The position numbers and the translations under genes were made by a program. Below, one piece after another: positions 1-8,006 of a stretch of DNA of 64,000 bases (within the stretch, counting starts at the first letter, position 1; each line of letters begins with the position of its first letter). A model generated the notes under the pieces. It ran no database searches. It was not told the origin of the DNA and saw only the letters and a list, made by a program, of their open reading frames with translations. The stretch is from Amycolatopsis nalaikhensis (GTDB taxonomy: Bacteria > Actinomycetota > Actinomycetes > Mycobacteriales > Pseudonocardiaceae): positions 7,633,501 through 7,697,500 of the forward strand of contig NZ_CP127173.1 of NCBI RefSeq assembly GCF_030264295.1. Reading direction: 5' to 3'.

Positions 1-322
1 CGACCCGGCGGCTGGTCCGCGCGAGCCGCCGGACGTGGGCCAGGACGCGCTCGTCGGCCGCGGCGGCCGTGCTGCCCCAGCCGCCCGCGACGACCAGCGT
101 GTCGAGGTCGCCGGCGACCTGGTCGAGCCGCAGGTGCGGCTGCAGCACCAGTCCGGCGCAGGTGCGGATGCCGTGGCCGTCGACGGAGGCGAGCTGCAGG
201 TCGTACGGCGGCCGCGCGCCGAGCCGGTTGGCGGCGTCGAACACATCGGCGGGGCAGGCGATGTCCAGCAGTTCCGCGTCGGCGTAACCGACGATCGCAA
301 CCCGTCTGGGTGAGCCTGGCAT
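1..322 (-). CDS. GlxA-family transcriptional regulator, N-terminal part (truncated by window edge)
   Basis: Read from the ATG at 322 on the minus strand, the product begins MPGSPRRVAIVGYADAE and continues through LDIACPADVFDAAN and LDTLVVAGGWGS. This is the start of a DJ-1/PfpI (class I glutamine amidotransferase-like) domain as found in GlxA-type regulators, which place this domain before an AraC helix-turn-helix. Only about 107 residues are present, so the DNA-binding part lies outside the window and is inferred. The gene diverges from the DJ-1/PfpI enzyme gene at 421 across about 100 bp, a common arrangement in which the regulator controls its neighbour. A stand-alone PfpI protein is the alternative. 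Confidence 0.8.
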   Translation of the reverse strand, partial: MPGSPRRVAIVGYADAELLDIACPADVFDAANRLGARPPYDLQLASVDGHGIRTCAGLVLQPHLRLDQVAGDLDTLVVAGGWGSTAAAADERVLAHVRRLARTSRRV

Positions 323-420
323 GATCGAACGCTAGCAGCCGGACCGGCGCTCGGACGCGGTTCGCAGGAATTCGGACATCGCCGTCCCGGCCGGTCGCGC
401 CGCCCGCCAAGGTCGGGCCC

Positions 421-1125
421 ATGACCGATGAGCAGAAGACCATCGCCTTCGTCGTGTACCCCGGCCTGACGCCGCTGGACCTGGTGGGCCCGCTGCAGGT
501 GCTCGCCGCGCTCGCGCAGATCGACCCGACCTACCGGACCGTCGTCGTGGGGGCGGCGAAGGACACCCTCGACACCGACACGCCGCTGCGGATCGCCCCG
601 AGCCACACCTTCGACGAGGTGCCGTCGCCGTTCGCGGTGCTCGTGCCCGGCGGCGCGGTGCCGACGCTGCGCGCGATGGCGGACGAGCGCCTCCTCGCCT
701 GGCTGCGCACCGCGGCCGCGAGCGCGGCGCTCCTGACGTCCGTGTGCACTGGCTCGCTGGTCCTCGGCGCCGCCGGGCTGCTCGAGGGCAAGCGGGCGAC
801 GACGCACTGGATGTTCCGCGACCTGCTGCCCGGGGTGGGCGCGACGCCGGTCGCCGAGCGCTGGGTCGCGGACGGCCGGGTGATCACCGCGGCGGGCGTC
901 TCGGCCGGGATCGACCTGGCGCTGCACCTGGTGGAGCGGCTGGCCGGGCGGCAGGTCGCGACGAACGTCCAGTTCGCCATCGAGTACGACCCGGAGCCGC
1001 CGCAGGGTGCCCTGGACTGGGCGAACCAGCCGTACGGCGACCTCAAACCGTTGCGTGAGCACACGCTGCGGGAAGGGCTGGCCGGCAACCCGGCGCTGCG
1101 GGACAAGCTGCTCGCGCACACCTGA
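421..1125 (+). CDS. DJ-1/PfpI family protein (isonitrile hydratase-like)
   Basis: A 234-residue cytosolic protein of the DJ-1/PfpI superfamily. The N-terminus (FVVYPGLTPLDLVGP) matches the first strand and helix of the fold. The nucleophile elbow TSVCTGSLVLGAAGLL places the conserved cysteine at residue 109. This, with the D in TPLDLVGP, is the arrangement seen in isonitrile hydratase (InhA) and related hydratases. RATTHW and GVSAGIDLALHLVERL are further family landmarks, and the length is normal. It lies divergently next to a GlxA-type regulator with a related domain, so local control by that regulator is likely. The true substrate cannot be read from the sequence; isonitrile hydration is only the best family-level guess. 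Confidence 0.85.
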   Translation: MTDEQKTIAFVVYPGLTPLDLVGPLQVLAALAQIDPTYRTVVVGAAKDTLDTDTPLRIAPSHTFDEVPSPFAVLVPGGAVPTLRAMADERLLAWLRTAAASAALLTSVCTGSLVLGAAGLLEGKRATTHWMFRDLLPGVGATPVAERWVADGRVITAAGVSAGIDLALHLVERLAGRQVATNVQFAIEYDPEPPQGALDWANQPYGDLKPLREHTLREGLAGNPALRDKLLAHT

Positions 1126-1225
1126 CCGACGTCGTCGGCCATCCGGGTGATCGGGGTTCGGACCGGGGAGCGGACGGTTAGATTCAGCTCGCTCGATCAG
1201 GTGATCTCGCGGGTGGGGTGTAGCC

Positions 1226-4186
1226 GTGCGGTACCAGGTCCTCGGCCCGATGACGGCCTCCGTCCCGCTGCCGTCGGCGGCCCAGCCGCGGCGGCTGCTC
1301 GCCGTCCTGCTCGCCCGCGCCGGCCAGTTCGTCGGCCGCGACACGCTGGTCGACGAGCTGTGGCCGGACGGCGCGCCGTCGAGCGCCGCGGCGATCGTGC
1401 AGGTCACCGTGTCGAAGCTGCGCAAGACGCTCTCGCCCGGTCTCGGCGCCGCCGAGGCCGGGCAGCGCCTGCGGTCGGGGCCGCGCGGCTACGCGCTGGT
1501 CGTCGAGCCGGGGGAGCTGGACGCGGACGAGTTCCTGACGCTGCTGTCATCGGGGGCCGACGACCGCGCGCAGCGGCGGCGTGCACTGGAACGGGCTCTC
1601 GAGTGCTGGCGGGGCGACGCGTTCGCCGACGTCGCGGGCGGGCCGCTGCTGGAGGCGCACAAGCTGTGGCTGGAGGACCGCCGGTCGGCGGCGCTGCGGC
1701 AGCTGGTCGAGCTGGAGCTGGCCGACGGCGACGGCCGCGCGGTGGTCGAGCGGCTCGGCCCGGTGGTCGCGGCCCGTCCGGCCGACGAGCACTTCGCGGC
1801 TCGGCTGGCCGCCGCGCTCGGTACGGTCGGCCGTCGCGAGTCGGCCCTGGAGGTGCTCCGCCGGACGCGGCGGGCGCTCTGGGAAGAGGCCGGGGTCTGG
1901 CCGGGCGCGGATCTCGTCGCGGTGTACCGCCGGATCGCGGGGACGGAGTGGACGACGCCGGGGCCGCCCGCCGGGCTCCCGCCCGCGGTGCCGGACTTCA
2001 CCGGCCGCGCGGCGGAGCTGGCCGAGGTGGGCCGGGCGTTGCGCGGCCCGGCGCCGGTCGTGTTGCACGGTGCTGCAGGAGCGGGGAAGTCCGCGCTCGC
2101 GGTCCAGGCGGCGTGGCGGGCCCGCCGCCGGTTCCCGGACGGGCAGCTGTGCGCATCCCTGCGCGGCCAGGACGGGACGCCGGCCGACCCGGCGACGGTG
2201 GTGACGGGGTTCCTGCGCCTGCTCGGGGCGACGCCGGCGGAGCTGGCCGACCGGTCCGGCCTGCCGGGACTGTGGCGAAGCTACACCGCCGACCGGCGGT
2301 TGTTGGTGCTGCTCGAGGACGCGGTCACCGAGGCGCAGGTGCGGGCGTTGCTGCCGAGCGGGCCAGGCTGCGCGGTGGTGGTCACGGCTCGCCGGGAGCT
2401 GTCCGGATTGTGTGGCGCGCATCCGGTTCCGGTGCTCCCTTTGTCCACAGAGGACGGCTGGGCGTTGCTGGCGGCGATCGCGGGGGAGTCGCGGTTGCGG
2501 GCGGAACCCGAAGCGGCGCAACGTCTTCTCGGTCAGTGCGCGGGGTTGGCGTTGGCGATTCGGATCGCCGGGGTGAGGCTCGCGGCTCGGCCGGGGCAGC
2601 GGGTTGCCGAGCTGGCCGCGCGGCTCGCGGACGACCGCCGCCGCCTCGACGAATTGGCCACTGGCGACTTGTCGGTCCGGGCGGCGGTGATGTCGGCATT
2701 GCGCGACCGGCCCGCGGCGGAGGTGTCGTTGCTGCGGTTGCTGGCGGAATTCGACGGCGCGGTGCCGGACTGGTGCGCCGCGGCGTTGCTGGGACGGCCG
2801 TTGGCGGAGGCGAATGACTGGCTCGAGACCCTGGCGGGCGCGCACCTGCTCGACTCGGCCGCGGATCTCCCGCACGCGCGGTGGTCCGTGCCGCCGTTCG
2901 TCCGGCTCGTCCTGGCCGAGCAAGCCCCCGACCCGGCCGCCCTTCGCCGGGCCTGCGAAGTCACCCTCGTCCTCGCCGAACACGCCCGTGGCCTCCCGGT
3001 GTCCGGCCTGGCCCGACCGGATCCGGCGGCGTTGCGCCGCGTTTCGGCCGACCCGGCCGGCTGGGCAGCCGAGCAGACCGGCTTCGTCGCCGCCACCGTG
3101 CGGGTGGCCGGGGCGCACGGCTGGCACGAACTCACCGAACGGCTCGCCGACGCCTGCACCGCGCTCGCGGGCACGCCGTGGCTGGGGCAGGCCGCCCGCG
3201 CCGTCTCCGTGCTCGGCTTGGCCGCCGCCCGGCGTCGACGGGATCCGCGTGCCGAAGCCGAGAAGCTCTACCACCTCGGCTCCGTGCACTGGCAGCACGG
3301 CCGGGCTCGGCAGGCGCGGACCTACTTCGTCATGGCCGAAACCCGGTTCCGGAACCTCGCCGACCCGCGGGGCACCGGTGCGGTGCTGGCCGCACTCGCC
3401 GACGTCCACCTCGACGGCGGCGATCCGCGGGCCGCCGAGGCCGAGCTGCGGGAGGCGCTCGACCTGCTGCGCGACTGCGGTGACCGTCGCGGGCAGGCGG
3501 CCGCCGCCGCTCAGCTCGGCTCGCTCGCCGAAGACGTCGGGGACGTGCGGCGCGCCGTCGAGAGCTTCGAGGTCAGCATGCTGCTCGCCCGCGAATGCGA
3601 CGACGGCCGCTGGCACGACCAGGCCGCGAAGCGCTACGCCGACGTCCTGCGCCGCCACGGTGGCCACGACCAGGCGGCCGACCTGCTCACCAGCGCGCTC
3701 GGCGGTGCCGTCCGCACGCGGGAACGGCACTGGGAGGCCCACGTCCTGCGCAGCCTCGGCGACCTGCACACCGAGGCCGGGGAACTCGGCGACGGCGAAC
3801 GCTGCCTGACGCGGTCGCTCGCGTTGTTCGAGGGGATCGGGCACCGGCACGCCGCCGCCTACACCCACCGCAGCCTCGCCGAGGCGCGCCGCCGCGCGGG
3901 CGATCCGGTGGGCGCACGGCGGCACCTGCGGCTCGCCATGGGCGTGTTCCGCGAGCTGCGGGACCGCCGCGGCGCGGGGTACGCGCTGCTCAGCCTCGGC
4001 CGCACCCAGGCCGACGACGGCGCCGCGGCCGAGGCGGGACGACTGCTGCGCACGTCCGCCGACCTCTTCCGGGAGCTGGGGTTCCCGCTGTGGGAGCTGC
4101 GAGCCCTGCGGGAGCTGAACGCCGTCTCGAGCGAGTCGCCGGCGCGGGACCGGGCTCGTGAAGTCTTGACGAAGATCAGGACCTGA
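1226..4186 (+). CDS. SARP/AfsR-type transcriptional regulator with NTPase and TPR regions
   Basis: A 986-residue regulator beginning with GTG. Residues 1 to about 90 form an OmpR-like winged helix (GQFVGRDTLVDELWPD). The bacterial transcriptional activation domain follows to about residue 240. An AAA/NB-ARC-like NTPase starts with the P-loop HGAAGAGKSALAVQ near residue 281. The last 330 residues or so are TPR-like repeats (EKLYHLGSVHWQHGRARQA and similar). This is the architecture of large SARPs such as AfsR, which activate secondary-metabolite genes or integrate phosphorylation and nucleotide signals. No biosynthetic cluster adjoins it here, so its target is unknown; it may act at a distance. 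It stands alone, with a small secreted-protein gene about 100 bp downstream in the same direction. Confidence 0.9.
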   Translation: MRYQVLGPMTASVPLPSAAQPRRLLAVLLARAGQFVGRDTLVDELWPDGAPSSAAAIVQVTVSKLRKTLSPGLGAAEAGQRLRSGPRGYALVVEPGELDADEFLTLLSSGADDRAQRRRALERALECWRGDAFADVAGGPLLEAHKLWLEDRRSAALRQLVELELADGDGRAVVERLGPVVAARPADEHFAARLAAALGTVGRRESALEVLRRTRRALWEEAGVWPGADLVAVYRRIAGTEWTTPGPPAGLPPAVPDFTGRAAELAEVGRALRGPAPVVLHGAAGAGKSALAVQAAWRARRRFPDGQLCASLRGQDGTPADPATVVTGFLRLLGATPAELADRSGLPGLWRSYTADRRLLVLLEDAVTEAQVRALLPSGPGCAVVVTARRELSGLCGAHPVPVLPLSTEDGWALLAAIAGESRLRAEPEAAQRLLGQCAGLALAIRIAGVRLAARPGQRVAELAARLADDRRRLDELATGDLSVRAAVMSALRDRPAAEVSLLRLLAEFDGAVPDWCAAALLGRPLAEANDWLETLAGAHLLDSAADLPHARWSVPPFVRLVLAEQAPDPAALRRACEVTLVLAEHARGLPVSGLARPDPAALRRVSADPAGWAAEQTGFVAATVRVAGAHGWHELTERLADACTALAGTPWLGQAARAVSVLGLAAARRRRDPRAEAEKLYHLGSVHWQHGRARQARTYFVMAETRFRNLADPRGTGAVLAALADVHLDGGDPRAAEAELREALDLLRDCGDRRGQAAAAAQLGSLAEDVGDVRRAVESFEVSMLLARECDDGRWHDQAAKRYADVLRRHGGHDQAADLLTSALGGAVRTRERHWEAHVLRSLGDLHTEAGELGDGERCLTRSLALFEGIGHRHAAAYTHRSLAEARRRAGDPVGARRHLRLAMGVFRELRDRRGAGYALLSLGRTQADDGAAAEAGRLLRTSADLFRELGFPLWELRALRELNAVSSESPARDRAREVLTKIRT

Positions 4187-4286
4187 CGTCGGCCGCACCC
4201 CTACCCGCGCGCGCGGTGTTTGGCGAAGTTATGGGTGTCCCGATTTGGCTCTCGGCCAACGGATCGTCGGACCGAGGAGGCAAGTC

Positions 4287-4796
4287 ATGCCGGGACAACG
4301 GATGCTGGCGCGGGTGGCCGTCGGCCTGACCGCGTCGGCCGCGACGGTGGTGTTCGCCACCATCGGGACCGCGTCGGCGAGCGTCGAGGTCACCAAGCTC
4401 ACCCAGGCGCAGGCCGCGTCGCAGCTGTCCGCGGCCGGGGTCACGCACTCGTCCAGCGGCGGCTGCACGGACCGCTACAACTCGACCTGCACGTCCTACG
4501 AGCAGATCAACCAGAGCACCGTCAGCGGCGTGATCACGCTCAAGCGGGCCAGCGGCTGCGCCATCAACATCACCGGCGGCACCGAGACCGGGCACGCGTC
4601 CGGCACCTACAGCCACTGGAACGGCTACAAGGTCGACATCTCGCACAACAGCTGCATCGACGGCTACATCAAGAACAACTTCAGCTACATCGGCCTGCGC
4701 GGCGACGGCTACCCGCAGTGGAAAGCCGCGTCCGGCAACCTCTACTGCGACGAAGGCAACCATTGGGACATCACGTATTACACCTGCGGCTGCTGA
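4287..4796 (+). CDS. Small secreted M15-like (DD-peptidase/hedgehog fold) protein
   Basis: 169 residues. The start was chosen at 4287 because GAGGAGG lies 6 bases upstream; a longer in-frame start at 4245 would add 14 residues. A signal peptide ends near TIGTASA. The mature part is Cys-rich (C60, C68, C91, C123, C154, C167, C169), suggesting disulphides. H110 and D117 in YSHWNGYKVDI, plus E156 and H159 in DEGNHWDI, reproduce the HxxxxxxD and ExxH zinc pattern of M15 D-Ala-D-Ala peptidases and the hedgehog domain. The family assignment rests on these motifs alone. A peptidoglycan-linked or inactive extracellular role are both possible. A strong terminator follows directly. Confidence 0.75.
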   Translation: MPGQRMLARVAVGLTASAATVVFATIGTASASVEVTKLTQAQAASQLSAAGVTHSSSGGCTDRYNSTCTSYEQINQSTVSGVITLKRASGCAINITGGTETGHASGTYSHWNGYKVDISHNSCIDGYIKNNFSYIGLRGDGYPQWKAASGNLYCDEGNHWDITYYTCGC

Positions 4797-4799
4797 GGG

Positions 4800-4839
4800 C
4801 CGGGGCCTGCCCGCTTCGAGGGCTGCGGGCAGGCCCCGG
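4800..4839 (+). terminator. Strong stem-loop after the secreted M15-like gene
   Basis: CCGGGGCCTGCCCGC (4800-4814) pairs perfectly with its complement at 4825-4839 around a 10-base loop. It starts 4 bases past the stop codon. There is no U-tract, as is common for actinobacterial terminators. Confidence 0.75.
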
Positions 4840-4885
4840 TTACCGGCTGCGACGAGGGGGTACCTCTCCGGGTGGAGGTGAGGAG

Positions 4886-5275
4886 ATGACTTCGCACAGC
4901 ACCCCGGCCGGACGGCAGCGGACCCGCGCCGCCGGCCCGGTGATCGGCGCGGCGGCGGGACTCGTGCTGCTGGCCGGTCTGTACCTCGTGCTCGCCCCGT
5001 GGATCGCCGGCTTCGGCGGCGCGGGCGTGCTCGCCCTCAGCAACTCCCTCGTCGGGCTGGTGCTGATCGCACTGGCGATCGCCCGCGCGGCGACGCGGCG
5101 CGTGCGCCTGCTCGGCTGGGTCGTGCCGGTGCTCGGCGCGTGGGCGGCCGCCTCGCCGTGGCTGCTGCGGCACGCGGGGGAGACGCCGCCGTCGACGGCC
5201 GCGCTCGTCGGCAACGTAGTCGCCGGTGTGGTGGTCGTCGTGGCCGGGATCGCGGTGCTCGCCCGCGAGAGCTGA
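4886..5275 (+). CDS. SPW-repeat membrane protein
   Basis: A 129-residue integral membrane protein with about four hydrophobic segments. The start at 4886 follows GGAGGTGAGGAG. Two tryptophan motifs, APWIAGFG near residue 37 and SPWLLRH near residue 93, each end a membrane segment. This is the signature of the small SPW-repeat family, whose members are uncharacterised membrane proteins of actinobacteria and other bacteria. There is no catalytic motif and no obvious partner. The gene follows the secreted protein after a terminator, so it is probably transcribed separately. An 84 bp palindromic repeat begins 3 bases after its stop codon. Confidence 0.8.
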   Translation: MTSHSTPAGRQRTRAAGPVIGAAAGLVLLAGLYLVLAPWIAGFGGAGVLALSNSLVGLVLIALAIARAATRRVRLLGWVVPVLGAWAAASPWLLRHAGETPPSTAALVGNVVAGVVVVVAGIAVLARES

Positions 5276-5277
5276 GC

Positions 5278-5361
5278 GCGCTGAAGGGGACGTTCGTCGC
5301 ATCTGATGAGCTGAAGGGCCCTTTCCTCCCGCCACATGCGAGGAAAGGGCCCTTCAGCCCA
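5278..5361. repeat. 84 bp intergenic palindromic element, copy 1
   Basis: This element is related to those at 13684 and 29361. It begins GCGCTGAAGGGGAC and ends CCCTTCAGCCCA. Inside, an 18 bp perfect stem (5311-5328 with 5340-5357) encloses an 11-base loop. The internal segment CGCATCTGATG is shared with the other copies. No protein is encoded. It lies between the SPW gene and the LigD-type polymerase gene and could act as a terminator or a REP/MITE-like element. Confidence 0.85.
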
Positions 5362-5480
5362 CCCCCGGGTGGACCGGGCCTGAGCACGCTCCGAGTGGAC
5401 GCGCCGCACCTCGACCGGGCAGGCTCCGGCGAGGAGCGCGTGCGGGTGGACGGGCCCGCCGCCGACCCCTGGGAGGACCG

Positions 5481-6365
5481 GTGGACCCCGCCGACATCAC
5501 GACCTCGAACCCGGACAAGATCTACTACCCCGAGGCCGGGCTCACCAAGGGCGACGTCGTGGGCCACTACCGGACCGTCGCCGAGGCGATGGTGCCGCAC
5601 CTGCGCGGCCGCCCGCTGACGCTGCGCCGCTACCCGAGCGGCATCGCCGGCCAGACCTGGTACCAGAAGGAGGCCAGCCCGAAGCTGCCGTCCTGGATCC
5701 GGGTCGAGGCGATCCCGCAGCGGACCACCAGCGACGTCCGGCACGTCATCTGCGACGACGCCGCCACCCTCGTCTACCTGGCCAACCAGGCGGCCATCGA
5801 GTACCACATCTGGTCGTCCACAGTGGACGACCTGGAGCACCCGGACATGGTGCTCATCGACATCGACCCGCCGGACCACGTGACCGTCGCGGACCTTCGC
5901 GAGATCGCGAGGCTCGTCCGCGACGTCTACACCGCCGCCGGGCTCACCCCCTACCTGCAGGCCACCGGCGGGCGCGGCTTCCACGTCGTCGCTCCGTTGG
6001 AACCCAGCTACACCTACGAAGAGGTCCGCGACCTCGCCAAGGTCGCCGCCGAAGTGCTCGCCCGGCTCGACCCCGACCGGCTCACCACGGCCGTGCGGAA
6101 GAACCAGCGCGGTGACCGCGTCTACCTCGACATCCTCCGCAACGGCTACACGTCGACGTTCGTGGCGCCCTACTCCCTGCGCGCGCGGCCGTCCGCCGGC
6201 GTCGCCACCCCGCTGGACTGGCACGAACTCGGCAAGGCGGAGCCGGACGGCTGGACGCCGAAGCGGATGAAGGAACGCTTGGCTCGCAAGCAGGATCCGT
6301 GGGCGGGGATGGCCGACCACGCCGCCTCCCCGGCGCGGGCGATGGAGCTGTTGAAGGCGCTTTAG
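5481..6365 (+). CDS. LigD-type primase-polymerase (PolDom) for end joining
   Basis: A 294-residue stand-alone archaeo-eukaryotic primase family polymerase, equal to the polymerase domain of mycobacterial LigD. It fills gaps and extends ends, often with ribonucleotides, during Ku-dependent non-homologous end joining. Visible motifs are IYYPEAGLTKGDVVGHY at the start, the metal-binding pair in MVLIDIDPPD, GGRGFHVV, and the third acidic site in VYLDILRN followed by APYSLRARP. The GTG start is preceded by GGGAGGA 3 bases away. The ligase and phosphoesterase domains are not fused to it; a phosphoesterase/pseudo-ligase is at 8006 and Ku at 18142. All expected catalytic residues are present, so I expect an active enzyme. 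Confidence 0.93.
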   Translation: MDPADITTSNPDKIYYPEAGLTKGDVVGHYRTVAEAMVPHLRGRPLTLRRYPSGIAGQTWYQKEASPKLPSWIRVEAIPQRTTSDVRHVICDDAATLVYLANQAAIEYHIWSSTVDDLEHPDMVLIDIDPPDHVTVADLREIARLVRDVYTAAGLTPYLQATGGRGFHVVAPLEPSYTYEEVRDLAKVAAEVLARLDPDRLTTAVRKNQRGDRVYLDILRNGYTSTFVAPYSLRARPSAGVATPLDWHELGKAEPDGWTPKRMKERLARKQDPWAGMADHAASPARAMELLKAL

Positions 6366-6491
6366 CGAAACCGCACGCGGGAAGAAATCGCTGTGCAATC
6401 CGGAGGAAGGTGACTGCCCCTCCTTCTCCGTACGGTCGACGCAGACCTACGGACCGCGGAGAAACGCCGTCTCCGCTCGAAGGAGAGAGCA

Positions 6492-7958
6492 GTGAACGTC
6501 GCCCAAGCAGCACCCGCATCGGTGGCGTCGGGTCTCGACCCGCGCCGCTGGAAAGCCCTCATTCTGCTCTGCACGGCCAACTTCATGGTGATCCTCGACG
6601 CGCAGATCGTCATCATGGGCCTGCCGTCGATCTCGGCCGACCTCAAGCTGTCGCCCGTCGCGGCGCAGTGGGCCCTCTCGGCCAACCTGCTGACGTTCGG
6701 CGGGTTGCTGCTCCTCGGCGGCCGCGCGGCCGACCTGCTCGGCAGGCGGAAGGTGTTCATGGCGGGCACCGCGCTGTTCCTGCTGGTGTCCCTGCTGTCC
6801 GGGCTCGCCTGGAACGCCGAGGTCCTGCTGGTCGCCCGTGCCCTGCACGGGGTCTCGGCCGCGCTGATGGCGCCGACCGCGCTGTCCATCCTGACCAACA
6901 CCTTCCCCGAAGGCCGGGAGCGCAACAAGGCGTTCGCCGCGTGGTCCGGGATCGCCTCCATCGGCGCCACCGTCGGCCTGCTGCTCGGCGGCACGCTCAT
7001 CGACTGGCTGGGCTGGCAGTCGATCTTCTTCGTCAACGTCCCGGTCGCGCTGCTCATGCTGGTGCTGAGCCCGGTGCTGCTGCGCGAGAGCAAGGACGCC
7101 GGCAAGCAGCGGACGTTCGACCTCGCCGGCGCGGTCGTCAGCACCGCCGCGCTGGGCCTGCTCGTCTACATCCTCGTCGAGGCGCCCACGAAGGGCTGGG
7201 TCAGCTTCCACACCCTCGGCCTCGGCGTGGTGTTCCTCGTGCTGGTCGCGCTGACGCTGGTGATCGAGAAGCGCTCGGCGGCGCCGCTGGTGCCGCTGCG
7301 GCTGTTCCGCTCGCCCGCGCTGGTCGGCGGCAACGTCGTGACGGCGATCGTCGCGGCGCTCGCGTTCGGCATGTCCGTGGCGATTTCCCAGTTCTCGCTG
7401 GGCGTGCTGCACTACACCGCGCTCGAGTTCGGGCTCAGCCAGTCAGCGATGCCGATCGCGGCCGTGGTCGGCGCGTACATCGCGCAGGCCGTGCTCAACC
7501 GCATCGGCATCCGTGCCGTCGCGGTCACCGGTGTGGTGCTGCTCGGCGCCGGGTGCTTCCTGCTGACCGGGATCTCGCCGACCGGCACCTACTGGGCCGA
7601 CGTCTTCCCGGGCCTGGTCCTGTTCGGCCTCGGACTCGGCGGCGGCCCGGTCGCCCTCGCGGCGGCGGCGCTGAACGGCATCGCCAAGCGCGACGCGGGC
7701 ATCGCGTCCGGCTTCAACACCGCGGCGTTCCAGGTCGGCGGCGCGATCGGCGTCGCGATCGTCTCGACGATCATCGCCTCGCACATGGCGCAGGCGGCGA
7801 CCAGCCCGGCGGCGGTCATGGACGGCTTCACGCAGGGCTTCGTGGCGTGCGTGATCTTCGCGGCCGTCGGCCTGGTGCTGGCCGTGGCCCTGCTGCGCAA
7901 GCGCGGTGGCGGGCAGCTGCAGGTGGTTCCGGAGCAGCGGACGCCTTCGGCGCACTGA
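6492..7958 (+). CDS. MFS transporter, DHA2 (14-TMS) drug exporter family
   Basis: 488 residues, with long hydrophobic segments throughout. The N-terminus ALILLCTANFMVILDAQIV is the motif D1-like stretch typical of DHA2 exporters. Motif A appears as GGRAADLLGRRKVFMAG, and VARALHGVSAALMAPTALS resembles the multidrug-exporter motif. Length and likely 14 membrane spans fit proton-driven export of drugs or metabolites from the cytoplasm. The GTG start at 6492 has AAGGAGAGAG just upstream. There is no adjacent regulator; the neighbours are two end-joining genes, which gives no clue to the substrate. It is convergent with the phosphoesterase gene, and the two share a strong hairpin terminator. Confidence 0.9.
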   Translation: MNVAQAAPASVASGLDPRRWKALILLCTANFMVILDAQIVIMGLPSISADLKLSPVAAQWALSANLLTFGGLLLLGGRAADLLGRRKVFMAGTALFLLVSLLSGLAWNAEVLLVARALHGVSAALMAPTALSILTNTFPEGRERNKAFAAWSGIASIGATVGLLLGGTLIDWLGWQSIFFVNVPVALLMLVLSPVLLRESKDAGKQRTFDLAGAVVSTAALGLLVYILVEAPTKGWVSFHTLGLGVVFLVLVALTLVIEKRSAAPLVPLRLFRSPALVGGNVVTAIVAALAFGMSVAISQFSLGVLHYTALEFGLSQSAMPIAAVVGAYIAQAVLNRIGIRAVAVTGVVLLGAGCFLLTGISPTGTYWADVFPGLVLFGLGLGGGPVALAAAALNGIAKRDAGIASGFNTAAFQVGGAIGVAIVSTIIASHMAQAATSPAAVMDGFTQGFVACVIFAAVGLVLAVALLRKRGGGQLQVVPEQRTPSAH

Positions 7959-7972
7959 GGTTCCGTCGGTGA

Positions 7973-8006
7973 CGGCCTCCCCGGTTCCGGCCGGGGAGGC
8001 CGTTTT
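7973..8006. terminator. Bidirectional stem-loop between convergent genes
   Basis: CGGCCTCCCCGG (7973-7984) pairs perfectly with 7991-8002 around a 6-base loop. TTTT follows on the plus strand. It ends the DHA2 exporter transcript and probably also the oppositely oriented phosphoesterase gene. Confidence 0.85.

Noticed and set aside
1547..4198. Long minus-strand frame opposite the SARP gene
   Set aside because: Same cause as above; its sequence is low-complexity Arg/Pro/Gly, and the plus-strand SARP has full domain structure.
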